Shown: positions 1 to 11,200 of the stretch, in pieces | How the letters are laid out: each line of letters opens with the position of its first letter | Numbering within the stretch: the first letter of the stretch is position 1 | Origin: Pedobacter alluvionis | GTDB taxonomy: Bacteria; Bacteroidota; Bacteroidia; Sphingobacteriales; Sphingobacteriaceae | Assembly (NCBI RefSeq): GCF_003664035.1 | Contig: NZ_RCCK01000011.1 | Location: 124,001 to 188,000, forward strand | Reading direction: 5' to 3' | DNA: 64,000 nucleotides | The notes under the pieces: model-generated | What the model was told of the DNA's origin: nothing | The model's database searches: none | What the model saw: the letters and a program-made list of their open reading frames with translations, nothing else | Program-made: the position numbers and the translations under genes

Positions 1-971
1 GGATGAAAACCTGGTTTAATATCAAAACCGGCTTCGGTCATTTTCTCACGGAAATATTGAGTATTGCTTTCTAATTTATCTCTTAATGAGGTGGTTTCGC
101 TCAACATATCCAATACCGCAATTGATGCCCCTGCAATTGCTGGCGCCAAGGTATTAGAGAACAAATAAGGACGTGAGCGCTGACGTAACATGTCGATAAT
201 TTCTTTCTTGCCTGAAGTAAAACCACCTGATGCACCACCTAAAGCTTTACCTAAAGTACCAGTGATAATATCAATACGGTCCATCACATTGAAATGCTCG
301 TGTGTTCCGCGGCCGTTTTTACCAATAAAACCTGTACAGTGCGACTCATCAATCATGATCAATGCCTCATATTTATCTGCTAGGTCTGCGATTTTATCTA
401 ATGGAGCAACTGATCCGTCCATCGAGAAAGCTCCATCGGTAACAATAATCCTGTGTCTGCAATCTTTGGCAGCGATTAATTGTTTTTCCAGATCTTCCAT
501 ATCGGCATTTTTATAACGGAAACGCTGTGCTTTACACAAACGCACCCCATCTATAATGGATGCATGGTTTAACTCATCAGAAATAATGGCATCTTCCGCA
601 TTGAACAAAGGTTCAAAAACTCCTCCGTTTGCATCAAATGCAGCAGCATATAAAATGGTATCTTCAGTACCTAAAAATTTGGAAATTTTAGCTTCCAGCT
701 CTTTGTGCACATCTTGCGTTCCGCAGATAAAACGCACTGAAGACATTCCATAGCCATGATCATCGATTGCTTTTTTAGCTGCTTCTATCACCTTTGGGTG
801 AGAAGAAAGGCCTAAATAATTATTTGCACAAAAGTTAACTACTTCAGCACCGCCACTTACTTTAATGTCAGCACCCTGAGGTGTAATAATAATACGTTCG
901 CGTTTAAATAATCCAGCGTTTTCGATTTCTTCAAGTTCTTTTTGCAGAACAGGTTGTAATGTTTTATACAT
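1..971 (-). CDS. kbl: Glycine C-acetyltransferase (2-amino-3-ketobutyrate CoA ligase), partial
   Basis: PLP enzyme of the alpha-oxoamine synthase family. It cleaves 2-amino-3-ketobutyrate with CoA to glycine and acetyl-CoA, the second step of threonine degradation. The ATG is at 971-969 and 323 codons are visible; the C-terminal part (family about 395-400 aa) lies beyond the left edge. Seen: [11 protein letters not shown] near residue 45, [12 protein letters not shown] near 131, the DESHCTG motif near 208, and the PLP lysine K242 in GTLGKALGG, close to the E. coli position. A TAnnTTTG box lies 28 bp upstream. Its pathway partner, threonine dehydrogenase, is 20 kb away at 20784-21728 on the same strand. 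Other alpha-oxoamine synthases (serine palmitoyltransferase, BioF) are less likely because the N-terminus and active-site region read as Kbl. Confidence 0.93.
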   Translation of the reverse strand, partial: MYKTLQPVLQKELEEIENAGLFKRERIIITPQGADIKVSGGAEVVNFCANNYLGLSSHPKVIEAAKKAIDDHGYGMSSVRFICGTQDVHKELEAKISKFLGTEDTILYAAAFDANGGVFEPLFNAEDAIISDELNHASIIDGVRLCKAQRFRYKNADMEDLEKQLIAAKDCRHRIIVTDGAFSMDGSVAPLDKIADLADKYEALIMIDESHCTGFIGKNGRGTHEHFNVMDRIDIITGTLGKALGGASGGFTSGKKEIIDMLRQRSRPYLFSNTLAPAIAGASIAVLDMLSETTSLRDKLESNTQYFREKMTEAGFDIKPGFH

Positions 972-998
972 GGCCTTTTTATATGGTTGATTTGATGC

Positions 999-1006
999 CA
1001 AAGTTA
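999..1006 (-). promoter_or_regulatory. -7 box of the kbl promoter
   Basis: TAACTTTG on the minus strand, an exact match to the Bacteroidota TAnnTTTG -7 element, 28 bp before the kbl ATG. A TTTG lies 22 bp further upstream, slightly more than the usual -33 spacing. Confidence 0.55.
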
Positions 1007-1222
1007 TAAAAAAAAGTCTTTTCCGACCCAAAAAGGCAATTTTATACCTACATTTTGCGGACAAAAGTTTTGACTGATTAGACGATCTATGCACTTGTGT
1101 AATATTTATTTCTAAAATCCGCCTTTCCAGATTATTTTTTTCGATCTTAACAAACTTTAACATACACCTATGTGTATATAGTCTTAAAGTTATTCGATCT
1201 TTATAGCTTACTAATCTAACGT

Positions 1223-3670
1223 ATGATAAGAATTTGCGCGCTCCTATTTTTTTGCGGCCTCACCAATTTTGTATTTGCACAACATTTTACAGTTACTGGC
1301 ATAGTTAAAGATACGAACGGACAACCTGTTCCATTTGCATCGGTTTATTTAAAAAGCACCACTACGGGAACCTCTGCAAATATTGACGGAAAATATTCGA
1401 TTAAGCTGAAAAACGGTGAGCATACCTTAAGTTTTAGAGCTGTAGGTTACAAACAGCAAGAGCATATTGTAAATGCATCGGCAGATCTTGTGCTTAATGT
1501 AGCACTAACGGCAGAAAGTTATACTTTGGAAAATGTTAACATCAGGGCCAATGCCGAAGATCCTGCCTACTCCATCATCCGTAAAGCCATTAAAGAGCGA
1601 AAAGCACATTTAAATGAAGTGAAAACATTTAGTTGTGATGTTTACATTAAAGGAGTGCAAAGATTAAAGGGTGCACCGAAAAAATTCTTCGGACAGGATA
1701 TACAGAAAATTTTAGAGCTGGATACCAACCGGAAAGGCATTATATACCTGTCAGAATCGCAGAGCAAGTTTAATTTCAGACGGCCAAATGATGTGCATGA
1801 AGAAATGATCTCCTCAAAAGTTGCGGGTAGGAACAACTCATTCAGTTTTAACAAGGCATCTGATCTGATCATCAATTTTTACGATAACTACCTGCTCGAA
1901 AATAAATTAAGTTCAAGAGGATATATTTCACCAATTGCAGACAATGCGCTCTTCTATTATAAATATAAATTACTGGGCGAAAGCAAGGAAAACGGAGAAA
2001 TCATCCATAAAATAGAAGTGATTCCCCGCCGTGAAAACGACCCTGTTTTTAGAGGGATTATCTATATTATTGACGATAGCTGGAGAATTTACAACACAGA
2101 TGTATACCTCACCAAAAACGCAGGGATCAACTTTATCGATACACTGAACATCAGCCAGCAGTTTACCAAGGTTAATGAGGTTTACATGCCTACTGCTATT
2201 AATTTTCAATTTGCAGGTAATGTGCTAGGATTTAAAATAGCTGGTTATTATGTGGGGATTTATAGCAATTATAATCTGGACCCTAAATTCCCAAAAAACT
2301 TTTTCAGTGGAGAAATCTTAAAAGTTACTGAAATGGTTAACAAAAAAGATTCCGTTTACTGGAAAAATAACAGGCCTATCCCTTTAACGGAAGATGAAAA
2401 AATCAATTATGTAAAAAAAGACAGTATAGCGAAGCTAAAAGAATCAAAAAAATATCTTGATTCTCTTGAAAGAGAGAATAATAAATTTGGTATTGGTAAG
2501 CTTTTGCTCAGGGGAGTAAGTATTAATGATCGGTATGACAAGGAATATTGGCAATTCGACCCCGTATTAAAAGCTATATTCTACAATACTGTAGAAGGAT
2601 TTGCCATAAAATACGGTGTGACCTACAGAAAGGATTTTGAGAATAGAAGATCTTATTCTATTCGACCTGAATTGCGGTATGGTTTTGCCAACCAAAAACT
2701 TACCGGAAGTTTAACAGGAAGTTATTACTACAATCCGCTCAAGAGAGCAAGTGTAGGTGCATCTTTCGGAAACGGCATCTTTGATTTGAATAATTTAGGC
2801 TCAATGACACAGCTGGGTAACACGATCAATTCGTTATTTTATGAGAAAAACTTCGCCAAGTTTTACGAAAAGAGTTTTATAAATATCAATACCACCCGCG
2901 AACTGGCCTCTGGCCTGCAGGGAAGTGTGGCTGTAGATTACAACCGGAATAAAAGCCTCACCAATAACTCAACCTTTAAATTTATAGATGCGAAAGAGCG
3001 TGAATTTACTTCAAACAACCCTTTTAACCCGACCGAAGACACACCGCTTTTCCCAACCTATAACGCTTTCAGCGCAACGGCAAGTTTAACCTATACTTTC
3101 GGGCAGAAATACATTACCCGTCCGGATGGTAAGTTTTACACGGAATCAAAATTTCCTAAAATTACGGTATTATATAAAAAAGGATTTAATGGTGTATTAA
3201 ACAGCGATGTTGATTACGATTTCGTGAAGCTTGAGGTTTCTCAGGACAGGATTGGATTGGGATTGTGGGGTTACACCTCATTTCTGGCAGGTGTAGGCAA
3301 GTTCCTGAACAACAAAAACATGTATTATCCTGATTTTAAACATTTCGCAGGTAACATCTCCACCATCTTCCCTCCCAATTTAAGGAAATTTCAATATTTA
3401 GATTTTTATCAGTTCAGTACTAACCAACAATATTTTGAAGCCCATTTAGAGCATAATTTTGCGGGTTTCTTTATGAATAAAATTCCATTGTTGCGTAAAG
3501 CAAAGCTAGAAGAATTTATCGGTGGAGGTTATTTATCTTCTCCTGAAAAAAGAAATTATAAGGAATTCTACTTCGGTATTCAACGTCTGGTATTGCGGGC
3601 AAGTTATGGCTTCGCTTACGATGGCGCAACCAAGTTAACGCAAGGATTTAGGATATCTTACGGCTTCTAG
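1223..3670 (+). CDS. DUF5686 family outer-membrane protein with carboxypeptidase-like regulatory domain
   Basis: 815-aa exported protein. Residues 1-19 form a signal peptide ending FVFAQ. Residues about 22-105 are a CarboxypepD_reg-like beta-sandwich ([20 protein letters not shown]), as found at the N-terminus of many Bacteroidota outer-membrane proteins. The rest matches the layout of the DUF5686 family, and the aromatic-ended C-terminus (FRISYGF) suggests a beta-barrel in the outer membrane. There is no TonB plug, so it is not a TonB receptor. Transport or surface function is unknown. It is monocistronic: a palindrome and no gene upstream, a strong hairpin downstream. Confidence 0.8.
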   Translation: MIRICALLFFCGLTNFVFAQHFTVTGIVKDTNGQPVPFASVYLKSTTTGTSANIDGKYSIKLKNGEHTLSFRAVGYKQQEHIVNASADLVLNVALTAESYTLENVNIRANAEDPAYSIIRKAIKERKAHLNEVKTFSCDVYIKGVQRLKGAPKKFFGQDIQKILELDTNRKGIIYLSESQSKFNFRRPNDVHEEMISSKVAGRNNSFSFNKASDLIINFYDNYLLENKLSSRGYISPIADNALFYYKYKLLGESKENGEIIHKIEVIPRRENDPVFRGIIYIIDDSWRIYNTDVYLTKNAGINFIDTLNISQQFTKVNEVYMPTAINFQFAGNVLGFKIAGYYVGIYSNYNLDPKFPKNFFSGEILKVTEMVNKKDSVYWKNNRPIPLTEDEKINYVKKDSIAKLKESKKYLDSLERENNKFGIGKLLLRGVSINDRYDKEYWQFDPVLKAIFYNTVEGFAIKYGVTYRKDFENRRSYSIRPELRYGFANQKLTGSLTGSYYYNPLKRASVGASFGNGIFDLNNLGSMTQLGNTINSLFYEKNFAKFYEKSFININTTRELASGLQGSVAVDYNRNKSLTNNSTFKFIDAKEREFTSNNPFNPTEDTPLFPTYNAFSATASLTYTFGQKYITRPDGKFYTESKFPKITVLYKKGFNGVLNSDVDYDFVKLEVSQDRIGLGLWGYTSFLAGVGKFLNNKNMYYPDFKHFAGNISTIFPPNLRKFQYLDFYQFSTNQQYFEAHLEHNFAGFFMNKIPLLRKAKLEEFIGGGYLSSPEKRNYKEFYFGIQRLVLRASYGFAYDGATKLTQGFRISYGF

Positions 3671-3685
3671 AATGGAAGATGTTTG

Positions 3686-3728
3686 ATGTAAGATGGATGA
3701 TGGCAGGCAACACACATCCATCTTACAT
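3686..3728 (+). terminator. Gene-end hairpin after the DUF5686 gene
   Basis: Perfect 14-bp inverted repeat (ATGTAAGATGGATG with CATCCATCTTACAT, 15-nt loop), followed by a T-rich run and a further partial copy of the right arm. The stem is built from repeats of the word taagatg. It probably terminates the upstream gene. Confidence 0.55.
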
Positions 3729-3758
3729 TTTCCATTTTTACATCTTACATAATTCCCT

Positions 3759-3766
3759 TATCTTTG
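3759..3766 (+). promoter_or_regulatory. -7 box of the trhO promoter
   Basis: TATCTTTG, an exact TAnnTTTG match, 40 bp before the ATG. This predicts a start near 3773. No clear TTG -33 element is visible. Confidence 0.6.
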
Positions 3767-3806
3767 CACCGCTTTAAACGCCGTTTGCAACGGTATCAAC
3801 AGCGTT

Positions 3807-4742
3807 ATGAAAAAATATCAGACACTACTTTACTATTGCTATAGTTACATAGCGGAGGCAGAACAATTTGCTGCCGATCATCTTAAATTTTGTAAATCGT
3901 TAGATTTAGTTGGGCGTATTATTGTTGCCGACGAAGGTTTAAACGGGACCGTTTCTGGTACTGCTGAAGCCTGTAAGGCCTATATGGAAGCTATACATGC
4001 TGATGAAAGATTTGCCAAAACTGAATTTAAAATCGATAACGTTGAGGAACCTTCTTTCCTGAAAATGCACTGCCGTTACAAATCGGAAATTGTACATTCT
4101 GGTTTAAGGGATACTTCGATTATTGATCCGAACAAACAAACGGGTAAACATTTAGAGCCGGTAGATTTCATGAAAATGAAAGATGATGAGGATGTAATTA
4201 TCCTTGATGTGCGTTCTAATTATGAACATAACCTTGGTAAGTTTAAGAATGCGGTAACGTTGGATATTGAGAATTTCCGCGATTTCCCTGAGCAGATTAA
4301 CCAGCTTGCCCAATATAAAGACAAAAAAATATTAACCTATTGTACCGGAGGCATTAAATGCGAAAAAGCTTCTGCCCTATTGTTGCACCATGGCTTTAAC
4401 GATGTATATCAGTTGCATGGTGGTATTATTAAATATGGTAAGGAAGCCGGCGGAAAGGATTTTGAAGGCAAATGTTATGTTTTCGACAACCGTATCGCTG
4501 TTGACGTAAACGAAGTAAACCCTACCATTGTTTCGGTTTGTTATAACTGTGGTAAAACCACACCAAAAATGATCAACTGTGCTAATCCTGAGTGTAACGA
4601 GCACATTACCCAATGCGATGAATGCGGTAACGAACTTCAGGGCTGTTGCTCAACAGCATGCACTACGAACCCACGTAAACGTCCTTATGATGGTACAGGT
4701 TATTATGTGAAGGTTCCGCAGCCTGTAGCGGTGAAAGGGTAA
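3807..4742 (+). CDS. trhO: tRNA uridine(34) hydroxylase, rhodanese family (TrhO/YceA)
   Basis: 311 aa. Family members hydroxylate U34 of certain tRNAs in an oxygen-dependent reaction, the first step of ho5U-type wobble modification, in the cytoplasm. Seen: an N-terminal acylphosphatase-like domain with VADEGLNGTVSGT (about residues 41-53), the MHCRYKSEIV linker, a rhodanese domain starting ILDVRSNYEH, and the active-site cysteine C179 in TYCTGGIKCEKAS. The last 60 residues hold a cysteine cluster (CYNCG, then CxxxxC and CDECG), probably a zinc-binding extension common in the family. Single-gene unit with its own promoter. Confidence 0.93.
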   Translation: MKKYQTLLYYCYSYIAEAEQFAADHLKFCKSLDLVGRIIVADEGLNGTVSGTAEACKAYMEAIHADERFAKTEFKIDNVEEPSFLKMHCRYKSEIVHSGLRDTSIIDPNKQTGKHLEPVDFMKMKDDEDVIILDVRSNYEHNLGKFKNAVTLDIENFRDFPEQINQLAQYKDKKILTYCTGGIKCEKASALLLHHGFNDVYQLHGGIIKYGKEAGGKDFEGKCYVFDNRIAVDVNEVNPTIVSVCYNCGKTTPKMINCANPECNEHITQCDECGNELQGCCSTACTTNPRKRPYDGTGYYVKVPQPVAVKG

Positions 4743-4761
4743 AGAAATTAAACAGAAAGAT

Positions 4762-4860
4762 CGTCATCTCGATCCGATAGCTATCGGATGAAACGCAGTG
4801 AAATGGAGAGATCTATTGAGATAGATTTCTCGACTTCGTTGCACTCCGCTCGAAATGACG
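4762..4860. repeat. 99-bp intergenic element with CGTCAT/ATGACG ends
   Basis: Ends CGTCATCTCGA (4762-4772) and TCGAAATGACG (4850-4860) form an 11-bp terminal inverted repeat with one mismatch. The interior has a perfect palindrome around CCGATAGCTATCGG and the word atggagagatct. Related copies lie at 39488-39527, 44913-45018 (inverted) and 57788-57842. It codes for nothing. Confidence 0.8.
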
Positions 4861-4989
4861 GCAATTTTAGGAACTATTGAAATTACGATCTTTTTCGCGT
4901 CTGATTTCTTTACATCTACCTCTGCCCGCCTATATTAAACAATTTTTCACTTACTTTGTGTAATAATGGCTTTATCGAGTAACCATTTT

Positions 4990-7869
4990 ATGCTAAACTA
5001 TTTCCGTTTTTTATTACTGCTTTCCTGTTTTACTATAAGCGCCTATGCATCAGAAATTAAAAGCATTGGTGTACCCTATATCGAAAATTATCCTAAAGCT
5101 GTTTATTCATCAGGGAACCAGAACTGGAGTATAGCAAAAGATAAAAATGGAGTGATGTACTTCGGCAATGCGGAAGGATTGTTAACTTTCGATGGCCGTT
5201 ACTGGCAGAAATACCAGTTGCCAAACCGACAGATTGTAAGATCAGTAGCTACAGATAACAAAGGAAGAATTTACACAGGCAGTTTTGGTGAATTTGGTTT
5301 CTGGGCGATTAAAAACAATAAATTAGGCTACAACTCGCTTATCAATTTATTGCCAAAAGGCATTAAAATAAATGACGAGGTATGGAAAATTTATGTTGAT
5401 CAGGACCGTGTCATCTTTCAGTCTTTCTCCAAAATATTTATTTATAAAAACAATAAAATCGAAGTGGTAAAATCGCCATCTTCTTTTTTGTTTTTACATA
5501 AAGTACGTAATAAGTATCTTATTGAAGTGCTTGAAAAAGGTTTATTCGAACTGGTTGGCAATAAATTAATCCACATTCCGAATAGCGAAAAGCTGGGTAA
5601 AGAGGGCATTCTGTCCATCCTTCCCTATAAAACTGATGGTCTTATTATCGGCACCAGTAAAAACGGTTTGTTTACTTACAACGGGAAAGATTTTGCGCCC
5701 TTAAACACTTCAGCCAATAGCTATTTAAAAACCTATCAGCTTAATAACGGAGTAAGTTTACTCGGCAAATATTTCGCTTATGGCACCATCCTCAACGGAT
5801 TAATTATTATCGATGAAAATGGAAGGGTGGTACAGCGGATCAACAAATCGAGCGGTTTACAAAACAACACGGTTTTAAGTTTATACGCTGATAATGAACA
5901 AAACCTCTGGACCGGGCTTGACAATGGAATCGACCGGATAGAACTCAACTCTCCCTTATATTTCTATTTTGATAAAACCGGTCAGTTTGGAACGGTATAC
6001 TCCAGCATTATTTTTAACAACAAAATTTACCTTGGCACCAATCAGGGTTTATTTTACAGTGAGTGGTCGCCTGATAATCTCCTGCCCTTTAATTTTAGGT
6101 TGATCCCAAATTCGCAGGGACAAGTTTGGGAACTGACTATTATTGATAATGAACTGATCTGTGGGCACAATAGCGGTACATTCAAAGTAAATGGTGATCA
6201 AATTAACTGGTTATCCAGATCTGCTGGTGGATGGACAATCAAAAAGCTAAACTCCAACCCAAATTACCTCGTTCAAGGGACTTATACCGGACTTTCGCTC
6301 TTTACAGAATCTCCAGGTTCGGGATTAAAATTTGTAACAAAGATTACAGGATTTGATGCGCCATCCAGATACGTAGAGCAAGATAATAAAGGTGATATCT
6401 GGGTAGCACATGCCTATAAGGGTTTATACAAATTGAGTTTAAGCCAAAATTACAGCAACGCAACCAGTGTTAAATATTTCGACGAAAAGAATGGCCTGCC
6501 TGGCAATTACAACATCAATATATTCAATTTAGAAAACAAAATTATCTTTTCTTCTGATGCGGGTTTTTATACTTATGATGAGTTAAGTGATAAATTTACC
6601 AAGTACGCAGCATTGAATAAAGAGCTCGGGTCATTTCAATCGTCCAATAAAATTATCAATGCTGGCGGCAAAAAATATTGGTTTATCAACCATGGCAAAA
6701 CGGCTTTGGTTAATTTTAGTGAGCCAGGCAAGGTAGAAATCGATTCCAATCAATTCAGTATTCTGGATGGCCGCATGGTACAATATTATGAAAACATCAG
6801 CCGCATCAGCAACGCGATTTACCTGATCAGTGTAGATGATGGCTTCGTAATTTATAACCCAACTGCGCAACTCAACCAGCAGAAACAAAAACTTCCTGCC
6901 GTTTTGATCAGGCGTGTAGAAGATATTACCGATAAATTTTCGCTCATTAGCGAGGCCGGAAATAATGCTGAAACAACAGAAATTCAAAATAGCAGAAATA
7001 ACATTCGAATTTCTTATGCATTGCCCTATTACCGCCAGGCAAAGGTTAAATACCAGATTTATCTTGAAGGTTACTCCCGTACCTGGTCTGACTGGACTTA
7101 TGCCACCCAAAAAGATTTCACCAATTTAAGTGCTGGAAACTATGTTTTCAAGGTTAGGGCAAAGATAGATGACAGTACGGTGAGTGAAGAAACCGTTTAT
7201 AAGTTTACCATTTTGCGCCCTTGGTACCTGAATAACTGGGCCATACTGCTTTATGCCATCCTATTTGTAATCGTATTGATTATGGGGAAGAAAATTTATG
7301 AAAGGAAGCTGCAAAGGGATAGTCAGAAAATAAGCGATCGCTTGCAGGCCGAGCAGGAAGAAATATTAAGGCAGGAAGCAGAAACCAATGAGAAACAGAT
7401 CATCAAACTTCAAACAGAAAAACTGCAGGCAGAACTGGCTTCAAAAAACAGGGAACTGGCCAATTCTGCCATGACATTAGTCTATAAAAATGAGCTGCTC
7501 CAAAAATTGAGCGACGAGATCACTAAGTTAAAGGATGAAAATGGCAAGAAACTTTCTGACGATCAAACCCGCAAAATTCAGAAAGTAATCAATGATGGCA
7601 TGAACGACGAGCGCGATTGGCACTTATTCGAAAATAGCTTTAACGAGGCGCATGAAAGTTTCTTCAAGAAATTAAAAGCACAGCATCCTGATCTTGTTCC
7701 TAACGATTTAAAGCTATGCGCCTATCTGAGGATGAACATGAGTAGTAAAGAAATGTCGTCGTTATTGAATATCAGTTTACGTGGGGTAGAGATCCGAAGG
7801 TACCGCCTCCGTAAGAAGCTCGAAGTACCTCATGATAAAAATTTAACTGAATTTTTGATGGAACTTTAA
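4990..7869 (+). CDS. Membrane-anchored one-component regulator: periplasmic propeller, Y_Y_Y domain and C-terminal HTH
   Basis: 959 aa from this start. A signal peptide/anchor (FRFLLLLSCFTISAYAS) is followed by about 650 residues of propeller-type repeats (WSIAKDKNGVMYFGNAEGLL, NLWTGLDNGIDRIEL), a Y_Y_Y domain (about 680-745) and one transmembrane helix (WAILLYAILFVIVLIMG). After that come a coiled coil and a C-terminal LuxR-like HTH (SSKEMSSLLNISLRGVEIRR). There is no histidine-kinase or receiver domain, so sensing and DNA binding share one chain. It directly precedes susC and probably controls the locus (inference). An in-frame ATG at 4966 exists, but a -7-like TTACTTTG at 4951-4958 would place the transcript start on top of it, so 4990 is preferred. 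Confidence 0.83.
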   Translation: MLNYFRFLLLLSCFTISAYASEIKSIGVPYIENYPKAVYSSGNQNWSIAKDKNGVMYFGNAEGLLTFDGRYWQKYQLPNRQIVRSVATDNKGRIYTGSFGEFGFWAIKNNKLGYNSLINLLPKGIKINDEVWKIYVDQDRVIFQSFSKIFIYKNNKIEVVKSPSSFLFLHKVRNKYLIEVLEKGLFELVGNKLIHIPNSEKLGKEGILSILPYKTDGLIIGTSKNGLFTYNGKDFAPLNTSANSYLKTYQLNNGVSLLGKYFAYGTILNGLIIIDENGRVVQRINKSSGLQNNTVLSLYADNEQNLWTGLDNGIDRIELNSPLYFYFDKTGQFGTVYSSIIFNNKIYLGTNQGLFYSEWSPDNLLPFNFRLIPNSQGQVWELTIIDNELICGHNSGTFKVNGDQINWLSRSAGGWTIKKLNSNPNYLVQGTYTGLSLFTESPGSGLKFVTKITGFDAPSRYVEQDNKGDIWVAHAYKGLYKLSLSQNYSNATSVKYFDEKNGLPGNYNINIFNLENKIIFSSDAGFYTYDELSDKFTKYAALNKELGSFQSSNKIINAGGKKYWFINHGKTALVNFSEPGKVEIDSNQFSILDGRMVQYYENISRISNAIYLISVDDGFVIYNPTAQLNQQKQKLPAVLIRRVEDITDKFSLISEAGNNAETTEIQNSRNNIRISYALPYYRQAKVKYQIYLEGYSRTWSDWTYATQKDFTNLSAGNYVFKVRAKIDDSTVSEETVYKFTILRPWYLNNWAILLYAILFVIVLIMGKKIYERKLQRDSQKISDRLQAEQEEILRQEAETNEKQIIKLQTEKLQAELASKNRELANSAMTLVYKNELLQKLSDEITKLKDENGKKLSDDQTRKIQKVINDGMNDERDWHLFENSFNEAHESFFKKLKAQHPDLVPNDLKLCAYLRMNMSSKEMSSLLNISLRGVEIRRYRLRKKLEVPHDKNLTEFLMEL

Positions 7870-8233
7870 TGTGACATCAAGAAACAGATTTTAAAATCAA
7901 AAATCTTCAATAACTATCGTTGGGAAACGTTTGCATAAAAAATGGTTTTGAAGTTTTTTCTTTTATATCATTAAATAACCACTACATCATTACCTCTCAT
8001 ACGCAATTTTTAAACCCCACAAAATACTTAGTGTTAATTGTACACTTGTGTGTATGTTAATATTATGTTAAAATCCAAAAAAATGCGTTTTTAGCCTAAA
8101 ATCGCATTTGGTTTAATGAATTGAGATACCCCACAAACCTGTATGATGTATTAATGTAGAGGTAAAAACACTTGCACATCAGCAAAAACAACCTCACATT
8201 TAACTAACAATTAAACTAAATTTATAATAAAGC
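7870..8233. other. AT-rich intergenic region upstream of susC
   Basis: 364 bp without a gene. It holds the palindrome TACACTTGTGTGTA (8041-8054), similar in pattern to ATACACCTATGTGTAT at 1162-1177. No TAnnTTTG box was found, which fits a promoter that needs an activator. A long leader ahead of susC is possible. Confidence 0.4.
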
Positions 8234-11200
8234 ATGAAAAGAATCTTTACAAGAATTTCTGTTCTCGCTGCACTTTGTTTGCTAACAATTAACGTAGCAT
8301 TTGCGCAAAACATTACCATAAAAGGTAAGGTAATTGATGGGGGTGACAAAACACCTTTACCTGGCGTAACTATATTAGTTAAGGGCACACAAACCGGCAC
8401 GCAAACAGACGTGAACGGTGGCTACTCCATTAGCGCACCGGCGAATGCCACATTAGTATTTAACTTTGTAGGCTACACAGCGCTTGAGCAGGCTGTAAAT
8501 AGTCAAACCACTATTAATGTATCATTAGCCTCATCAACACAGCAATTAGAGCAGGTTGTAGTTGTAGGTTACGGTACGCAGAGAAAAATTGATGTTACTG
8601 GATCTGTAGCCAGTGTTAAGGGCGAGGATATTTCAAAACAGATCTCAACAAATCCTGTCGGTGCTTTGCAAGGTAAAGTAGCAGGTGTTTCTATTACCAA
8701 TACTGGTACGCCAGGAGGTTCACCTACCATCACCATTAGAGGTACCGGTACCATTTATGGTAAAACAGTACCATTATATGTAGTAGACGGTGTGTGGTAT
8801 GATGATATTAACTTTTTAAATCCTTCTGACATTGCCAATATTAGTATTTTAAAAGATGCCTCTGCTCAATCTATTTATGGTATCAGGGCTGCCAATGGCG
8901 TAGTTCTGGTAACAACAAATAAAGGTAAAAAAGGTGATGCAGTAATCAATTATAATGGTACCGTGGGTTTTCAGAAGGTGACTAATAAGGTTGAGATGGC
9001 AAATGCTTCAGAATATGCTACTGCAGTAAACGAGGCCTATGCACTTCAAACTCCTGCAGTTGCCCCATTATTTTCAAACACCAACCTTGGAGAAGGAACC
9101 AACTGGTATGATGTAGTTTTAAGAGATGCTTTGATTACCAATCACCAACTTTCTGTTAGCGGTGGAAGTGAAAAATCTACTTATAACCTATCTTTAGGTT
9201 ATTTGGATCAGGATGGAATTGTTAAAAACAACAATTATAAAAGATATACAGCCCGATTATCAAACGACTTCCAGATTTTCAAACCATTAAAAATCGGATA
9301 TAATGTAACAGCAGCTTCAAGCAGGTCTAAAGATGCACCATCAACTATCTTCAGAGCCTTGTATGCTGCCTCTCCTGTTGTTCCGGTATTTAATGCTGAT
9401 GGAACTTATGGCGATCCTAATGCGTATAACTTGGGTAATGGCAGTAACATGAACCCTCAAGCTACTTTGGATTTCTTTAATCAGCAAACCACAAAATACA
9501 AGGTTACCGGAAATATATTTGCAGAGTTGAAGTTCCTGAAAGACTTCACATTTAAAACAAGCTTTGGTGGTGATTTTAGTCAGGACGAAGTTCGAGGTTA
9601 TATTCCGGTATACAAAGCAAGTAATACGCAACAAAATACCAATAGTAAATTGGATATTGATCGTATTGAAAACAGAAACTGGATCATAGAAAACACTTTA
9701 ACTTATGATAAAAAGTGGAACGACCACAGTTTAACAGTGCTGGTAGGACAAACTGCCCAGCGTAATAAAATGTATACGATCAATGCAGATGCATTAAACG
9801 TTCCATATTCATCAGAAGGAGATTTGTATTTAGCACTTGGTGACGCGTCTACCAGAAACGTTACAGATCTAGGTGAATTATCAACCTTTGCTTCATACTT
9901 TGGAAGAGTAAATTATTCTTATAAAAACAGGTATTTATTAAATGCCTCAATAAGAAGAGATGGTGCATCACAGTTTTATGGTACGAATAATTTATGGGGG
10001 AATTTCCCTTCTATTGGTGCAGGATGGGTGATAAGTAATGAGGAATTCATGAAAGATCAAAAAATATTCAGCAATTTAAAACTTAGAGGAAGCTGGGGTA
10101 AAGTAGGAAATGCTGGTGTTCCAATTAACCCTACAGTATTAAGAGTAAATCAGGATCCTGGATTTATTGCCTTTTTTAATGGCAGTCCTTATACCGGTGC
10201 CAGTATTGATTCATTTGTTCCACCAACATTATATTGGGAAAGAAGTGCAGGTACGGATATTGGCTTAGAGATGGGTTTTCTTAATAACAGATTAACTATC
10301 GAAACAGATTATTATAACAGAAAAACTGAGCAATCAATATTTGATATTCCAATATTAGGAAGTACAGGTGCTAAAACCCCAACTCTTGTTGCAAATCAGG
10401 CAGATATTCAAAACCGAGGCTTCGAATTTTCTGCAACTTGGGCTGATAAAACTGACGGCGGGTTTACTTATTCCATCAGTGGAAATGTTGGCATGAACGA
10501 AAACAAAGTGATCAATGTAACATCTGGAGCAAATCCAATTTACAGAGGCGGCGCAGGATTAACCAGCGGATACTTATCAACCAGAACAGTGAATAATCGT
10601 CCGATTGGTGAGTTTTATGGTTATCAGGTTGAAGGAGTTTTTCAAACAGATGCTGAAGCTGCAGCTTGGCCAGGTTTTAAAAGAGGCGATTTTAAATACG
10701 CTGATATTAATGGCGATGGAGTGATCGATTTAAGAGACAGGGTAGTACTTGGAAATCCAAATCCTAAATTTACTTATGGTGTGAACACTAATTTTGCCTA
10801 TAAAAATTTCGATTTAACATTAGATATTCAAGGCGTTGCTGATGTTAGTGTATATAACGCGAATTTGGGTAACCGTTTCGGTAATGAGAACTTTACGAAA
10901 GATTTTATCAACAACCGTTGGACGGGTGCTGGAACATCTAATACATACCCATCTGCCGATTTAGCTGGCGGATTAAATAATGCACCAAATTCTTTTTATG
11001 TAGAAAAAGGTGACTATATCCGGTTAAGAAATATCCAACTAGGTTATACATTACCAAACGCCATAAGCAGTAAAATGAAAATGCAGCGCTTAAGAGTATT
11101 TGTAAATGCCCAAAATGCACTTAACATCTTCGGATACAAAGGCTTTAGCCCTGAAGTTGGTGGAACACCTACAAATGCAGGAATAGATACTAACGTTTAT

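Noticed and set aside
190..753. Two plus-strand frames (190-516 and 556-753)
   Set aside because: They lie opposite kbl, whose reading frame is complete and recognisable, and their proteins have no sensible composition.
4762..4860. Possible small RNA gene in the CGTCAT element
   Set aside because: Copies occur at several unrelated places and some are half elements, which fits a dispersed repeat better than an RNA gene.
6631..7110. 159-codon frame on the minus strand
   Set aside because: Antisense to the Y_Y_Y part of the regulator gene; no recognisable domain.
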